Assembly (NCBI GenBank): GCA_020444475.1
Contig: JAHLKV010000004.1
Location: 458,304 to 522,303, forward strand
Direction: 5' to 3'
Length of the DNA: 64,000 nt
From: a bacterium
Lineage (GTDB): Bacteria > Zixibacteria > MSB-5A5 > GN15 > FEB-12
A model generated the notes under the pieces. That model was not told where the DNA came from. It worked only from the letters and a program-made list of their open reading frames with translations, and ran no database searches. Position 1 is the stretch's first letter, and every line of letters starts with the position of its first letter. The position numbers and the translations under genes are program-made. Shown piece after piece: positions 17,703-27,629 of the stretch.

Positions 17703-18143
17703 ATGAGTGTAAACAAAGCGATACTTATCGGCCGACTTGGCCGCGATCCCGAACTGCGTTATACTCCCGGCGGCCGCGCGGTAGCGAGTTTCTCGCTGGC
17801 TACCACCGAACGGTGGACCGGTCAGGATGGTCAAAAAAACGAGTCGACAACCTGGCACAATATCGTCGCGTGGGGGAGACAGGCCGAAGTCATGAAAGAA
17901 TACCTCGCCAAGGGCCGTCAGGTCTATATCGAGGGGCGTATCGACAACCGCAGCTACGACGACAAGGAAGGCAACAAGCGCTATATCTCCGAAGTTGTTG
18001 TCCAGAATTTCCAGTTCCTTGAATCGCGCGGTGACTCCGGCGGCGGCGGTGGGAGTTCCTCCTACGATCAGTCTCCACCCCCCGAAGCCAGCCAGGATCG
18101 GGCTCCCGGCGGCTCTCAGGACGACGACGACCTGCCGTTCTGA
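17703..18143 (+). CDS. ssb: Single-stranded DNA-binding protein
   Basis: Binds ssDNA as a tetramer in replication, repair and recombination. The OB-fold occupies residues 1-110 (MSVNKAILIGRLGRDPELRY; TTWHNIVAWGRQAE; KGRQVYIEGRI). A Gly/Ser/Pro-rich linker follows, ending in the acidic tip DDDDLPF that recruits partner proteins. The ATG 17703 follows GAGAGGCG at a normal distance, and the 146-residue length is normal. A promoter is directly upstream and a terminator directly downstream, so it is monocistronic. Confidence 0.97.
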   Translation: MSVNKAILIGRLGRDPELRYTPGGRAVASFSLATTERWTGQDGQKNESTTWHNIVAWGRQAEVMKEYLAKGRQVYIEGRIDNRSYDDKEGNKRYISEVVVQNFQFLESRGDSGGGGGSSSYDQSPPPEASQDRAPGGSQDDDDLPF

Positions 18144-18168
18144 ACCAATCCTGCACAGCTAAATCCGT

Positions 18169-18195
18169 AAGGCCCCATCCGATGGGGCCTTTTTG
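18169..18195 (+). terminator. Rho-independent terminator
   Basis: Perfect 9-bp stem AGGCCCCAT / ATGGGGCCT (18170-18178 with 18182-18190), loop CCG, followed by TTTTTG. It ends ssb. Confidence 0.9.
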
Positions 18196-18313
18196 TTGAG
18201 CAAAAACAGCACCGAATCTGTGCAGTTATCAGGCTCAGAACCCGCCCGGTTTCTGCCGTCACTACCTAAGAAGAACATTAAGTGGCGGCCCCGCCCGGGC
18301 CCGGGGTCGGAAG

Positions 18314-18910
18314 ATGGAGGCTAGTGCAGTTATGTCTGTTCAAACGCAAACCGTCGACGTGCCACCGCAGATCAATGCGGGCAAGCTGCAATTGTACAAA
18401 TCGATTATCTTCATGGCCGCCTCGGCGCTGTTTGTCTCCGCGTCGGTCATCATCTACTTCAACCAGTCAACCTCCGGCGAGGTGACTGAAGGGTTGTCGT
18501 CCCGACTCTATCTCTTCTCGACGACCATAACGCCGTATCTGATCTCTGCGGCTGTGGCAGCCATGACCGCCATCGGCATTCTGGCCATCCTGCCGTCGGC
18601 AAGGATCTACGATCCGGCTCAAACCCTGCTCCTGCGTCTGCGTGAGCTTCGCCACGGCGACCTGTCGAGCAAAGTTGCCCTCACCCACCCGCAGCTGAAG
18701 ATCATTGCTACGGAGTTGAACGACGCGGTAGAGACACTGGGCACCCAGTTGACGACGCTGAAAGTCCTGAACCGTCAGCAGTGGAAGGTTCTCGGCCAGA
18801 TTCGAGCCGCTGCGGAAATGCACGGCTGCAAAGAGGTACTCTCTCACATTGATGAGATGGAACAGAACTGGGCGAAGATCGCGGAGGTCGAAGAGCGGCT
18901 GGTTACCTGA
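18314..18910 (+). CDS. Two-helix membrane protein with HAMP-like domain, no output domain
   Basis: A 198-residue protein not assigned to a named family. Two hydrophobic helices (YKSIIFMAASALFVSASVII, about residues 35-55, and YLISAAVAAMTAIGILAIL, about 77-95) flank a short periplasmic loop. A HAMP-like linker follows: a conserved Pro (LPSARIYDP), then LRELRHGDLSSKV and a second helix (IIATELNDAVETLGTQL). The remaining ~60 residues are coiled-coil-like. There is no kinase, GGDEF or methyl-accepting domain, so any signalling role would need a partner. The start may be ATG 18314 or ATG 18332. It is convergent with lpxD (two bases between stops). Confidence 0.7.
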   Translation: MEASAVMSVQTQTVDVPPQINAGKLQLYKSIIFMAASALFVSASVIIYFNQSTSGEVTEGLSSRLYLFSTTITPYLISAAVAAMTAIGILAILPSARIYDPAQTLLLRLRELRHGDLSSKVALTHPQLKIIATELNDAVETLGTQLTTLKVLNRQQWKVLGQIRAAAEMHGCKEVLSHIDEMEQNWAKIAEVEERLVT

Positions 18911-18912
18911 TT

Positions 18913-19935
18913 CTAGTCGTTGAGTCTTTTTTCGAGTTTCGCGAGTCGTCGCACCAGTTCCGGCAGGCGACCTATCGACGCCTCGATTCGCTTCGCCTGC
19001 ATCATTTCCCGAGCCGGGGAGCCGAAGACAACGGTCCCCGGCTTGACGCTTTTGGCGACTCCTGACTGCGCTCCGACCATTACCTTGTCGCCGAGCTCGA
19101 TATGTCCAACCACTCCGACCTGACCGGCCAGAATCACGCCGTTGCCGATCTTCGTTGAGCCCGACACTCCCGCCTGCCCCGCAAGGAAGCAGTACATACC
19201 GATCTGAACGTTGTGGGCGATCTGTACGAGATTGTCTATCTTCGTCCCGCGGCCGATCCGGGTCGGTCCCAGCATCCCCCGGTCAACGGTCGTATTGGCG
19301 CCGATCTCAACCTCATCGCCGATCTCCACTGATCCGATATGCTGAATCTTTCGGGCACCCGTCTCGCTCTCGGCAAATCCAAAACCGTCGGCGCCGATTA
19401 CCGCTCCCGCGTGGAGGATAACCCTGTTGCCAATCGTGCAATGGCGAAGGATCCTGACGCCGGGGTGGAAGAGGCAACCCTCACCGATTGAAACATCGCA
19501 GCCGATATGCACCGATGACACCAACTGGGTGCCCGCGCCGATCTTCGCTCCCGCCTCCACCACGCACAGAGGCCCGATACCGGCGTTGGGATCGATCTCG
19601 GCGGCGGTGTCAACGACCGCCGACGGGTGCACGCCGGGGGGGACGATCCGTTCGATCGGATGAATGATGTCGATAATGCGAGCGAACGTGAGGTACGGGT
19701 TCTCGTGGCGGATCGCCGGACGACCCGAAGCGTCGGTCTCCAAATCCAAAACCAGGGCGGAGGCCCTGGTTTCGGGTATGAAACGATAGTATTTGACATT
19801 GTGAGCGAAACTGAGCTGGCCGGGTTCGGCATCGGTGATGGTGTTGACACCGCTCACCTCAACGGCGCCGTCGCCGTCAACGACCGCATCGACCTGCGCG
19901 GCCAGTTCGCTCAGCGTGAAAGCGCGACTACTCAT
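18913..19935 (-). CDS. lpxD: UDP-3-O-acylglucosamine N-acyltransferase
   Basis: Third step of lipid A synthesis: adds a 3-hydroxyacyl chain from ACP to UDP-3-O-acylglucosamine. The 340-residue protein has the N-terminal uridine-binding domain (ending near [12 protein letters not shown]), then a left-handed beta-helix of hexapeptide repeats ([41 protein letters not shown]) and a C-terminal helical part. The conserved GADGFGF motif and the following His (IQHIG) form the active site in this family. It overlaps the OmpH-like gene by 8 bases and shows that the organism makes lipid A. Confidence 0.96.
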   Translation of the reverse strand: MSSRAFTLSELAAQVDAVVDGDGAVEVSGVNTITDAEPGQLSFAHNVKYYRFIPETRASALVLDLETDASGRPAIRHENPYLTFARIIDIIHPIERIVPPGVHPSAVVDTAAEIDPNAGIGPLCVVEAGAKIGAGTQLVSSVHIGCDVSIGEGCLFHPGVRILRHCTIGNRVILHAGAVIGADGFGFAESETGARKIQHIGSVEIGDEVEIGANTTVDRGMLGPTRIGRGTKIDNLVQIAHNVQIGMYCFLAGQAGVSGSTKIGNGVILAGQVGVVGHIELGDKVMVGAQSGVAKSVKPGTVVFGSPAREMMQAKRIEASIGRLPELVRRLAKLEKRLND

Positions 19936-20467
19936 CGAGCGTATCGAGTCGCTCCAGGACCTGGTCGGTCAGGTCGTACGTCTCTTTGATATAGCCAAGT
20001 CCGCTTTGCATGGTGAAGACGACGTCGTAGTTGCCTTCGATCGCTACCAGCTCGATTGCCTTGGTGACCCGCTCGAGAAGCGGTACGATCAATGTCTGCT
20101 GAGTCCGTTCGGCGGTACCGTTCGGCCCGTAAATCTGCCGGGTGTAGGCATCGAGGCTTTCCTGCTTGGTGCGGATGGTCGCTTCGCGTTCGCGACGCTT
20201 ATCCTCGGACAGGATCAGCTTCTGCTTGTCGTATTCTGACATCATGTCCTGGAGTTCCTGCTGCTTGGCCGCAGCTTCGTCTTCCCAGGCCTTCTGCTCG
20301 GTTTCCCATTCTTCCTGTGCACGCTGCCAGGCTTTGTAGTTCTGTTTAATGACGTCGTCACGGACGAACCCGATTTTCATCCCCTGCGCCGAAGCCCGAG
20401 CGGAGAACGCGAGAATCAGTCCGGCGGCGATCAGGAGTGAAAAGAACGTACGATGTGTCAGTTTCAT
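19928..20467 (-). CDS. OmpH/Skp-family periplasmic chaperone
   Basis: A 179-residue exported protein with a signal peptide ([19 protein letters not shown]) and a long central coiled coil (about residues 50-120, rich in Glu, Gln and Lys). It ends with a conserved hydrophobic patch typical of Skp/OmpH ([14 protein letters not shown] segment: [11 protein letters not shown]). It holds unfolded outer-membrane proteins in the periplasm on their way to BamA. I chose ATG 20467 because GAGGG at 20480-20476 is 8 bases upstream; the GTG at 20476 overlaps that site. It is the third gene of the rplU-bamA-skp-lpxD operon, the usual order for bamA-skp-lpxD. Confidence 0.9.
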   Translation of the reverse strand: MKLTHRTFFSLLIAAGLILAFSARASAQGMKIGFVRDDVIKQNYKAWQRAQEEWETEQKAWEDEAAAKQQELQDMMSEYDKQKLILSEDKRREREATIRTKQESLDAYTRQIYGPNGTAERTQQTLIVPLLERVTKAIELVAIEGNYDVVFTMQSGLGYIKETYDLTDQVLERLDTLDE

Positions 20468-20503
20468 AATGCTCACCCTCTATACTCTCGTGCCAAAATG
20501 TTG

Positions 20504-23008
20504 CTACCTGAATGTGGTCCCGACCTGGAAATGCGGCTTCCAGCTCTGTTTGTCGTTGCCGTAAAATTCATCCAGCGGATACCCAAAGTCAAACCCAATT
20601 GTGCCTATTCCGGGCACCAGCAATCGGAACCCGAATCCAACACTCTTATACAACTTCATCCGCGTATTGATATCGGTATGATTCAACCAGGCATTGCCGG
20701 CGTCGAAAAAGCCCAGCAGGTACAGCTGCTGCGGAATAACCGGGAACTGCAGTTCGATATTCGTTACCCACATATACTTACCGCGCACGCGGGTGCGAAA
20801 ACCGCCGGGCAGTACGGTCGAGTCCGGCGAGCCACTCGGATCGATGTAGTAATAGACCGTATCACCCTGTGACACCGTCGAATCCGGCGTCAACTCGCCG
20901 TCGTCATAGCCGCGTACGATACCGTCGTAAGCGGTACCGCCCGGGGTGAAACGATCGGACAGCAGGATTCGGTTATCACCCTGCGGTGCTCGAATAGCTC
21001 CAAATTCGGTCTTGGCCGCAATCGCCAGATTGCCCCAGAGAGGGATGAACTTGGCGACCTCCAGCTGGTGTTTCTGGTACTCCCAATAGCCCCCGAGCGG
21101 GCCGCCGGTTTGCTCAAAGGTGTAGGATAACCGTGACCCCTTGGTGGCGAATTCGGGCAGGTTTCGCGAGTCACGGAGGATTGTCAGCGAAATGCGCGAA
21201 GCAGCGTTCCACTCTTCGTTGTACTCAAGGATCGACCCGGGATAGGGGCCAAGCTGCTCGACCGCAAGGCTGTCTGCGTTCCAGACGACCATGCCGTCGG
21301 ATGCGACGGAGTCCCTCGGCTGCCATCCGCTGAAACCGTTCGATTCAATATAGTTGTAGACATTAAACGAGTTCTGCGCCACGAAACTATCGTCGAAGTC
21401 ATCATAGCGTGTCCGCTCCAAACGGTACGCCGCATAGACACGGAAGTAGTTGTCGGGCCAGCGAAGGCGCCGTCCGAGCCGAATCGCGCCACCCTGACGT
21501 GCTTCGGTGTACTCATCATACCAGCGGCGGTTGATCGAATAGAGATCGGTGCCGAGCGAGGTCGGCCGTCCAAACAGCCACGGCTCCGTAAACGACAGCG
21601 AGAAGGAGTTGCGGTTGGAGCCGAACTCGACATTGAAGCTCAGGCTCTGTCCCATCCCCCGGAAATTCGGGATGCCCATCCCGAGTGTCCCGACCACCTT
21701 ATCCTGGCTGTTGTAGCCGGCGCCGGCCGATACCTGTCCGGTCTGCTTCTCTTCGATACGGTACTCGAGATCGACATCACCGTTCGGCAGATCGAGCGGC
21801 ACCGGTTCGACGTTGGCGAAGTAGTTCAGCGCCATGACATCGCGCACCGAGCGGATCAAAAGCGATCGGTTGAACGTCATCCCCGGCAGCAGGCTCATTT
21901 CGCGTCGGATCACATGGTCTTTTGTGCGGGTGTTGCCGACGATCCGAACCATGTTGATTTGCGAAGGCAGCCCTTCGCCTATGGTGTACGTGATATCGAG
22001 GATCGAGTCCGATCTCGTCGTCCGCTCATCGTTGATCCGCACGTGAAGGTGACCAATCTCCTGATAGGCAGTGTACAGCTCGAATAAAGATTCCTGGTAC
22101 ACCTCCCCGTTGAAGACCTCGCCCTCTTCGAATTTCAGCTTGTCTTTGAGCAGCTTTTCCGGGAGGACGTCGTTCTCGGCGAACGTGACATTGCCGAAGT
22201 AATACTCCGGTCCTTCGTAGACGGTGATGTAGATGGTCATTCGGTTGCGGACCGAATCGATGGACATCGAGTCATCAACCACGTAGGCGTCGATAAACCC
22301 ACGTTTGTTGTATTCCTCAACTATCTTTTCGAGGTCTTCTTCGAATTTGTCCTGTGCGAAGTCGGACGAACGGAGGAAACCGCGCTTGCGGTTGCGCATC
22401 TTGCCGACCAGATCACCATCCTCAACCCGTTCATTGCCGATGATCTCGACATGTTCGACTTTGACCTTGGACCGCTCTTTGATGCGGTACGTCAGCGTCG
22501 CTTCGGTGGAGTCGGCATTGTAGTCGAGCTCAGGGGTGACCTCGGCTTGAAAATACCCCTTGTTGGCATAGCGGTCGAGGATCTCCTCGTTTTTCTGGTA
22601 GACCAGATAGGGGGAGATATAGCCGCCGACACCAAGATTGAGCTTCTCCCGGAGATCGTCGTCGCTGATCTTGTCGTTGCCCTCGAAATCCAGTCCGGCG
22701 AGTTTGGGCAGCTCGCTTACCACGATGAAGACATGCAGTCCGCCCGTGATCTCTTCGGCGTCGACCCGCACGTCGCGGAAAATACCGAGGGAATACAGAC
22801 GGTGGATCGACTCCTGCACCGCGGTCGGCGTCAGGGGCGATCCGAGATCAATGGCGGCGACCCCGAGGATGAGCGACGGGGTGGCGATGCGATTGCCGAT
22901 AACATCAAGTTTGACGACCCGGGGTGACTCCTGGGCGGTCGCAGCAGCGCACAGGACAAAGAGCGTCAGACAAACAAGTAGTAGAGCTTTCCCTGCTCCC
23001 AGCCTCAT
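20504..23008 (-). CDS. bamA: Outer membrane protein assembly factor BamA
   Basis: The central beta-barrel of the outer-membrane protein insertion machine. The 834-residue precursor begins with a signal peptide (LLLVCLTLFVLCAAATAQES), followed by five POTRA domains (about residues 30-425) and a 16-strand barrel. The conserved loop-6 motif is present as IVRGYDD, and the chain ends with aromatic/Arg (QVGTTFR). An unusually long insert with DSTV repeats lies just after the VRGY motif (about 695-730). The ATG at 23008 has no strong SD and sits 18 bases after rplU, so translation is probably coupled to rplU. Confidence 0.95.
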   Translation of the reverse strand: MRLGAGKALLLVCLTLFVLCAAATAQESPRVVKLDVIGNRIATPSLILGVAAIDLGSPLTPTAVQESIHRLYSLGIFRDVRVDAEEITGGLHVFIVVSELPKLAGLDFEGNDKISDDDLREKLNLGVGGYISPYLVYQKNEEILDRYANKGYFQAEVTPELDYNADSTEATLTYRIKERSKVKVEHVEIIGNERVEDGDLVGKMRNRKRGFLRSSDFAQDKFEEDLEKIVEEYNKRGFIDAYVVDDSMSIDSVRNRMTIYITVYEGPEYYFGNVTFAENDVLPEKLLKDKLKFEEGEVFNGEVYQESLFELYTAYQEIGHLHVRINDERTTRSDSILDITYTIGEGLPSQINMVRIVGNTRTKDHVIRREMSLLPGMTFNRSLLIRSVRDVMALNYFANVEPVPLDLPNGDVDLEYRIEEKQTGQVSAGAGYNSQDKVVGTLGMGIPNFRGMGQSLSFNVEFGSNRNSFSLSFTEPWLFGRPTSLGTDLYSINRRWYDEYTEARQGGAIRLGRRLRWPDNYFRVYAAYRLERTRYDDFDDSFVAQNSFNVYNYIESNGFSGWQPRDSVASDGMVVWNADSLAVEQLGPYPGSILEYNEEWNAASRISLTILRDSRNLPEFATKGSRLSYTFEQTGGPLGGYWEYQKHQLEVAKFIPLWGNLAIAAKTEFGAIRAPQGDNRILLSDRFTPGGTAYDGIVRGYDDGELTPDSTVSQGDTVYYYIDPSGSPDSTVLPGGFRTRVRGKYMWVTNIELQFPVIPQQLYLLGFFDAGNAWLNHTDINTRMKLYKSVGFGFRLLVPGIGTIGFDFGYPLDEFYGNDKQSWKPHFQVGTTFR

Positions 23009-23026
23009 TCAGGCATCACAATTCTG

Positions 23027-23341
23027 TTAAGGGGTGACGATCTTGTTGATCTTGATTTCCGTGAAATCCTGGCGATGGCCCTGGCGGCGACGGTATTTCG
23101 TGCGGCGCTTGTACTTATAGATCTCGACCTTCTCGGCCTTGGCATGCCGGAGAACCTCGGCGGTCACCTTGGCGCCCTCGACAAACGGCGTTCCGACCGT
23201 CGCGGCATCGTTGTTCTGCACCAGCAGCACATCGGTGATATCGATCGAATCACCCTCACCGACCTTCTGCAGCGGGATCTGAAGCACCTCGCCTTCCTCG
23301 GCCCGATACTGGAAGCCGGAGACCTGAAAAACTGCGTACAT
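23027..23341 (-). CDS. rplU: 50S ribosomal protein L21
   Basis: A 104-residue ribosomal protein binding 23S rRNA. The start MYAVFQVSGFQYRAEEGE at 23341, preceded by GGAGG, matches the family; the end KYRRRQGHRQDFTEIKI is the typical basic C-terminal signature. Normally rplU is followed by rpmA (L27); here bamA follows instead, and no L27 gene is nearby. As first gene of the envelope operon it may tie outer-membrane assembly to growth rate. Confidence 0.96.
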   Translation of the reverse strand: MYAVFQVSGFQYRAEEGEVLQIPLQKVGEGDSIDITDVLLVQNNDAATVGTPFVEGAKVTAEVLRHAKAEKVEIYKYKRRTKYRRRQGHRQDFTEIKINKIVTP

Positions 23342-23395
23342 CGGATATCCTCCAATAAGGTAGAAGTCGTTACCTGCTTTCAAGATAGACCACGC

Positions 23396-23423
23396 AAGGT
23401 AGCAAATCCCACCGGCAAGTCAA
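23396..23423 (-). promoter_or_regulatory. Candidate promoter for rplU-bamA-skp-lpxD
   Basis: On the minus strand TTGACT (23423-23418), a 16-base spacer and TACCTT (23401-23396) lie about 55 bases upstream of the rplU start. The -35 is near consensus, the -10 is moderate. Confidence 0.45.
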
Positions 23424-23519
23424 GGGCTTTCTTCTCCGCTTGTCCCATCGTCGACAATCTCCTGTTATACTCTGCCCCGGTACTCCTTGTTTCCATTTAA
23501 CTTGAAACAGGAATGTGAT

Positions 23520-23548
23520 TTGGCGCGCCCGGGAACGTTTCGTATACT
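23520..23548 (+). promoter_or_regulatory. Candidate sigma70 promoter for uvrB
   Basis: TTGGCG (23520-23525), 17-base spacer and TATACT (23543-23548) lie 30 bases before the uvrB start. I could not recognise a LexA box in the region. Confidence 0.65.
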
Positions 23549-23578
23549 ATCGCGGTAGTAGCATCTACCGAGACGAAT

Positions 23579-25618
23579 ATGAAGACACAAACACCCAAAC
23601 AGAAATCAGCCGGCTCACCGTTCACCCTCAAAACGAGTTATGCTCCCCGCGGCGACCAGCCCCGGGCGATCGAAGAGCTCACCCAGGGGATCAACGACAA
23701 GCGCCCGTACCAGACCCTGCTCGGTGTCACCGGGTCCGGCAAGACGTTTACAATCGCTAATGTCATCGCCAATGTCGGCAAGCCGACCCTGGTGATTTCG
23801 CACAACAAGACCCTCGCCGCCCAGCTCTATGGAGAACTGAAAGCGTTCTTTCCGACCAACGCGGTCGAGTTTTTCATCAGCTATTACGATTACTATCAAC
23901 CCGAGGCGTATCTTCCCACGACCGACACGTATATCGAAAAAGATACGTCGATGAACGAAGATATCGACCGCCTGCGGCTTCGGGCGACCGCCTCGTTGCT
24001 GGAGCGCGATGATGTTATCATTGTTGCCTCGGTCTCCTGCATCTATGGTCTGGGCTCGCCGCAGGAATATCGCAAGCAGTTGATGTTTCTCGAAGTCGGC
24101 GCCGAGATGGACCGCGACGAGGTCATTCGGAACCTGATCGGGATACACTACAATCGGAATGACATCGATTTCAGCCGCGGCAATTTTCGCGTGCGCGGTG
24201 ACACTATCGAACTGATTCCGGCTTATCGCGAGACGGCGATGCGGCTGGAGTTTTTCGGCGATGAACTGGAGCGTATCTCGGAGATCGACCCGCTCACCGG
24301 TGAGATAATCGCCGAACGGGAGCGCGTCGCGATCTATCCCGCCAAGCACTTCGTGACCTCCAAGCCAAGACTCGAATCGGCCATCGAGGAGATCAAACAG
24401 GAACTGCACGACCAGCTGGTCATCTTCCGCAACGAAGGGAAACTGCTCGAAGCCCAGCGGCTGGAGATGCGGACCAGGTATGATATCGAGATGCTGCAGG
24501 AGATCGGCTACTGCGCCGGAGTCGAGAACTACTCGCGCTTTTTGACCGGGCGCAAGAAAGGGGAGAGGCCGTATACGCTGATTGATTTCTTCCCCGAGGA
24601 TTTCCTGACCGTTATCGACGAGTCCCATCAGACTATCCCGCAGGTGCGCGGTATGTTCGCCGGTGATATCAGTCGCAAGGAGATGCTGGTCAACCATGGT
24701 TTCCGGCTGCCCTCGGCGCTCGACAACCGCCCGCTCTATTTCAATGAATTCGAAGAACTGATTCCGCAAATGATCTTTGTTTCGGCCACTCCCGCCGCCT
24801 ACGAACTAGAGAAAAGCGAAGGGGTGGTGGTCGAGCAGGTCATCCGGCCGACCGGGCTGCTTGATCCGGAAATCACGGTCAAACCGCTCGGGACGCAGGT
24901 CGACGACCTGATCGAGCAGTGTAAGCAACGGGTCGCGAGGGGAGAGCGGGTACTGGTCACCACGCTCACCAAGCGTATGTCCGAGGACCTCACCGACTAT
25001 CTCAGCAAGCTCAATATCCGGGTGCGCTATCTCCACTCGGAGATCGATTCGATAGAGCGGACCGAGATCATCCGCGATTTGCGCCTGCACCACTTCGATG
25101 TGCTGGTCGGTATCAACCTGCTTCGCGAGGGGCTGGACCTTCCCGAAGTCTCCCTGGTGGCGATTCTCGATGCCGACAAGGAAGGTTTCCTTCGCTCGGA
25201 GCGTTCGCTGATACAAACCGCCGGTCGGGCTGCCCGCAACAAGAGCGGACAGGTGATCTTCTACGCCGACAAGGTGACGGATTCGATGCGGAAGGCGATC
25301 GATGAGACCAACCGCCGCCGCATCAAACAGGCCGCCTACAACGAAGAGCACGGGATCGATCCCGAGACCATTTTCAAGACGCGCGATGAGATAATGCGTT
25401 CGACTTTGTTCGCCGACAGCAAGACACTCGAAGAAAAGACCTTTGATAAGCCTGAGCATTTTGATATGATGTCTCGCGAGGACCAGCTGGCCTTCATGCT
25501 CAAGGCGATGAAGAAGGCGGCGGATAACCTCGATTTCGAGGCGGCTATCAGCATCCGCGACGAGGTCACGGCTATCAAAGCAGAGATGAAAAAGTCTAAG
25601 ACAAAACGGCGCAGGTGA
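23579..25618 (+). CDS. uvrB: Excinuclease ABC subunit B
   Basis: Damage-verifying helicase-like subunit of nucleotide excision repair. The 679-residue protein has Walker A ([10 protein letters not shown]), the DNA-inserting beta-hairpin ([12 protein letters not shown]), helicase motifs ([25 protein letters not shown]) and a C-terminal UVR motif ([12 protein letters not shown]) that binds UvrA/UvrC. Length and motifs are normal. The SD before ATG 23579 is weak. A lipoprotein gene starts 26 bases after its stop and may be cotranscribed. Confidence 0.97.
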   Translation: MKTQTPKQKSAGSPFTLKTSYAPRGDQPRAIEELTQGINDKRPYQTLLGVTGSGKTFTIANVIANVGKPTLVISHNKTLAAQLYGELKAFFPTNAVEFFISYYDYYQPEAYLPTTDTYIEKDTSMNEDIDRLRLRATASLLERDDVIIVASVSCIYGLGSPQEYRKQLMFLEVGAEMDRDEVIRNLIGIHYNRNDIDFSRGNFRVRGDTIELIPAYRETAMRLEFFGDELERISEIDPLTGEIIAERERVAIYPAKHFVTSKPRLESAIEEIKQELHDQLVIFRNEGKLLEAQRLEMRTRYDIEMLQEIGYCAGVENYSRFLTGRKKGERPYTLIDFFPEDFLTVIDESHQTIPQVRGMFAGDISRKEMLVNHGFRLPSALDNRPLYFNEFEELIPQMIFVSATPAAYELEKSEGVVVEQVIRPTGLLDPEITVKPLGTQVDDLIEQCKQRVARGERVLVTTLTKRMSEDLTDYLSKLNIRVRYLHSEIDSIERTEIIRDLRLHHFDVLVGINLLREGLDLPEVSLVAILDADKEGFLRSERSLIQTAGRAARNKSGQVIFYADKVTDSMRKAIDETNRRRIKQAAYNEEHGIDPETIFKTRDEIMRSTLFADSKTLEEKTFDKPEHFDMMSREDQLAFMLKAMKKAADNLDFEAAISIRDEVTAIKAEMKKSKTKRRR

Positions 25619-25644
25619 CCGTCTGTAGAGGCGGAGGCTCATTA

Positions 25645-26580
25645 ATGACCAGGCGTACAGCCCTACTGACATTTGCCCTGATCGGCATCCTGCTCAGCCA
25701 GTTCACGTGGCTGGGGGGTTGCGACGAACGCGATCCGGAAGTCTATCTCGATGCCGACGAGATTCGTCGCTATATTGCTGAGACCGAGATTGGTCGCGAC
25801 CTGTTTCGTGTCGACAGCCTGATCGTTCCCGATCCCTACCTTCGTCCCGGCGACACGGTCATTTACTCCGATACGGTTGTCGCTGTCGAACGCACCATTG
25901 CAATCGACACGATCCCGTCGAGCGCCACCGGCGACCAGCTCGCCAACTGGGGAGCACTCGGCTTTCTTCGCGAAGGCGTTGCCACTGTGCAGGACCGCTT
26001 CACGGTGGTCACTCGCCGCATGAACGTCCCCGGCGCGGCGCCCGACACAACTACACGCACGCTGGTGCGCATGGCGCTGTTTCTGAAACTCCTGAATGAC
26101 AGCTATCCGTATCTGGGCTGGGATTTATGGGCGTTCAACGGCTCCGGTGCATCGACCGGCGCCAGCCCGACCCCGCTTCGAGTGGCCGTCACCATCGAAA
26201 ACGATCAGGGTGTCGAGCTGGGTACTTTCCGTGGTGACGAAGATGCGTACACCATTTCGCCGCGGAAGATTCGGACGTCGGTGCCGTTTATCGAGATCCG
26301 ACAGATTCCGATTACCACCAGCGGCGTTCGCTTCATTCTCGATACCGACATCCGAAATACGTTTTCCCCGGCGCGCTACTATGCCCTGTTGTCCGGCTCG
26401 GGACCGTCGCGTATCTCCATGCAGATGATGAATCAGGTCGACCGCGCCAACTATATCGATACGGTCTTTTCACCAAATCCGAACCCGCGTCTTTGGAACA
26501 TCATGTATATCCAGGCTATCAACGACACCATCAATCAATTCCAGCGAAGCTGGGTAATCCCGTACCGCGTCCCACAATAA
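25645..26580 (+). CDS. Lipoprotein of unknown function
   Basis: A 311-residue protein with a lipoprotein signal sequence: basic start MTRRT, hydrophobic core (LLTFALIGILLSQFTW) and a Cys after LGG (about residue 25). After that comes an acidic region, then a mostly beta sequence with many Thr and Asp. No family was recognised. ATG 25645 was chosen because GGAGG (25633-25637) sits at the right distance; the frame is open slightly upstream. It probably rides on the uvrB transcript. The mature protein would be anchored in the inner or outer membrane, facing the periplasm. Confidence 0.75.
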   Translation: MTRRTALLTFALIGILLSQFTWLGGCDERDPEVYLDADEIRRYIAETEIGRDLFRVDSLIVPDPYLRPGDTVIYSDTVVAVERTIAIDTIPSSATGDQLANWGALGFLREGVATVQDRFTVVTRRMNVPGAAPDTTTRTLVRMALFLKLLNDSYPYLGWDLWAFNGSGASTGASPTPLRVAVTIENDQGVELGTFRGDEDAYTISPRKIRTSVPFIEIRQIPITTSGVRFILDTDIRNTFSPARYYALLSGSGPSRISMQMMNQVDRANYIDTVFSPNPNPRLWNIMYIQAINDTINQFQRSWVIPYRVPQ

Positions 26581-26728
26581 CCGCTCCGGACCCGTTCGCC
26601 GGTCCGTCAACGCATGTCTTTGCTCCCGATTTTACTTGAATACGATTCGGTTGCAGCGGTATCTACCATGGAGAGCTATATCCAGACACTTCCATTCACA
26701 CTGTACTGATACTCAGGAGGACTGTCCG

Positions 26729-27541
26729 ATGAAAAACAAGAAAACCCGAGCCCTGCCGATTCTGATGATCGCGCTGGCTGCGATGTTTATGGTTGGCTGT
26801 GGAACCCAGATCCCGTCGGGTCACCGAGGTGTATTTTTCGCCAAGTTCGGCGATGGCACCGAACTGGGGAAAACGTATGCCGAAGGCTTCAACTGGCACA
26901 TGCCGTGGAACAGCATTTTCGTGTACAAAATCCAGCTTCAGGAACACCTCGAAAACCTGAGCGTGCTGTCATCCGACGGCGCCTCGATTCAGATGGAAGT
27001 CTCGATTCTGTACCGCCCGATCATGGAAAAGATCGACTCCCTTCAGGTGACCATCGGCCCGGATTACTACGATGTCAAAGTGGCGCCGACCCTTCGCGCC
27101 ATCGCCCGCGGTGTCGCCGGTCGGTACAAACCCGAGGAAATCTACTCGACCAAGCGCGAAGAGATGGCCGGTGAGATTCGCACTGCCCTGGTGGACCAGA
27201 TGAGGAACAATTTCATCGAGATCGAAAACGTGCTCATCCGCGACGTCAAGATTCCGGCCAAGATCAGCGAAGCGATCAACTTCAAGCTGACCGCCGATCA
27301 GGAAGCCCAGAAGATGCAGTTTACGATCGAGAAGGAAAAGCTCGAGGCCGAACGGAAGCGGATCGAAGCCAAGGGTATCTCCGACTTCCAGCAGATCGTC
27401 TCGGCGGGTATCACGCCGTCGCTGTTGAAGTGGAAGGGGATCGAGGCGACCATGAAGATCGCCGAGTCACCAAACACGAAAATCATTGTGGTCGGCAACG
27501 ATGCCGGTTCGCTGCCGATTATCCTGAGCGGCGAGAAATAG
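26729..27541 (+). CDS. SPFH/prohibitin-family lipoprotein
   Basis: A 270-residue protein with a lipobox-type signal (MIALAAMFMVGC, Cys about residue 25) and an SPFH/Band-7 domain (IPSGHRGVFFAKFGDG; EGFNWHMPW; SSDGASIQMEVSILYRP). A helical coiled-coil region (ADQEAQKMQFTIEKEKLEAE) follows and a short hydrophobic end. Prohibitin-like proteins form large ring assemblies on membranes; the bacterial role is poorly defined. Most members have an N-terminal transmembrane helix; a lipid anchor instead is unusual. The start is supported by AGGAGG at 26715-26720. It ends at a strong terminator. Confidence 0.88.
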   Translation: MKNKKTRALPILMIALAAMFMVGCGTQIPSGHRGVFFAKFGDGTELGKTYAEGFNWHMPWNSIFVYKIQLQEHLENLSVLSSDGASIQMEVSILYRPIMEKIDSLQVTIGPDYYDVKVAPTLRAIARGVAGRYKPEEIYSTKREEMAGEIRTALVDQMRNNFIEIENVLIRDVKIPAKISEAINFKLTADQEAQKMQFTIEKEKLEAERKRIEAKGISDFQQIVSAGITPSLLKWKGIEATMKIAESPNTKIIVVGNDAGSLPIILSGEK

Positions 27542-27563
27542 CCGGACACAGGCCCCAAAAACG

Positions 27564-27599
27564 AAACGGGCGACCTGCCGTCGGGTCGCCCGTTTCTCA
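27564..27599. terminator. Bidirectional terminator between convergent genes
   Basis: A perfect 12-bp stem AAACGGGCGACC / GGTCGCCCGTTT (27564-27575 with 27584-27595). The arms end in AAA and TTT, so it can act on both the SPFH gene (+) and the acyl-CoA dehydrogenase gene (-). Confidence 0.85.
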
Positions 27600-27629
27600 T
27601 TGCGTCGAGTAGCTAACTGTGCCTTTCGG

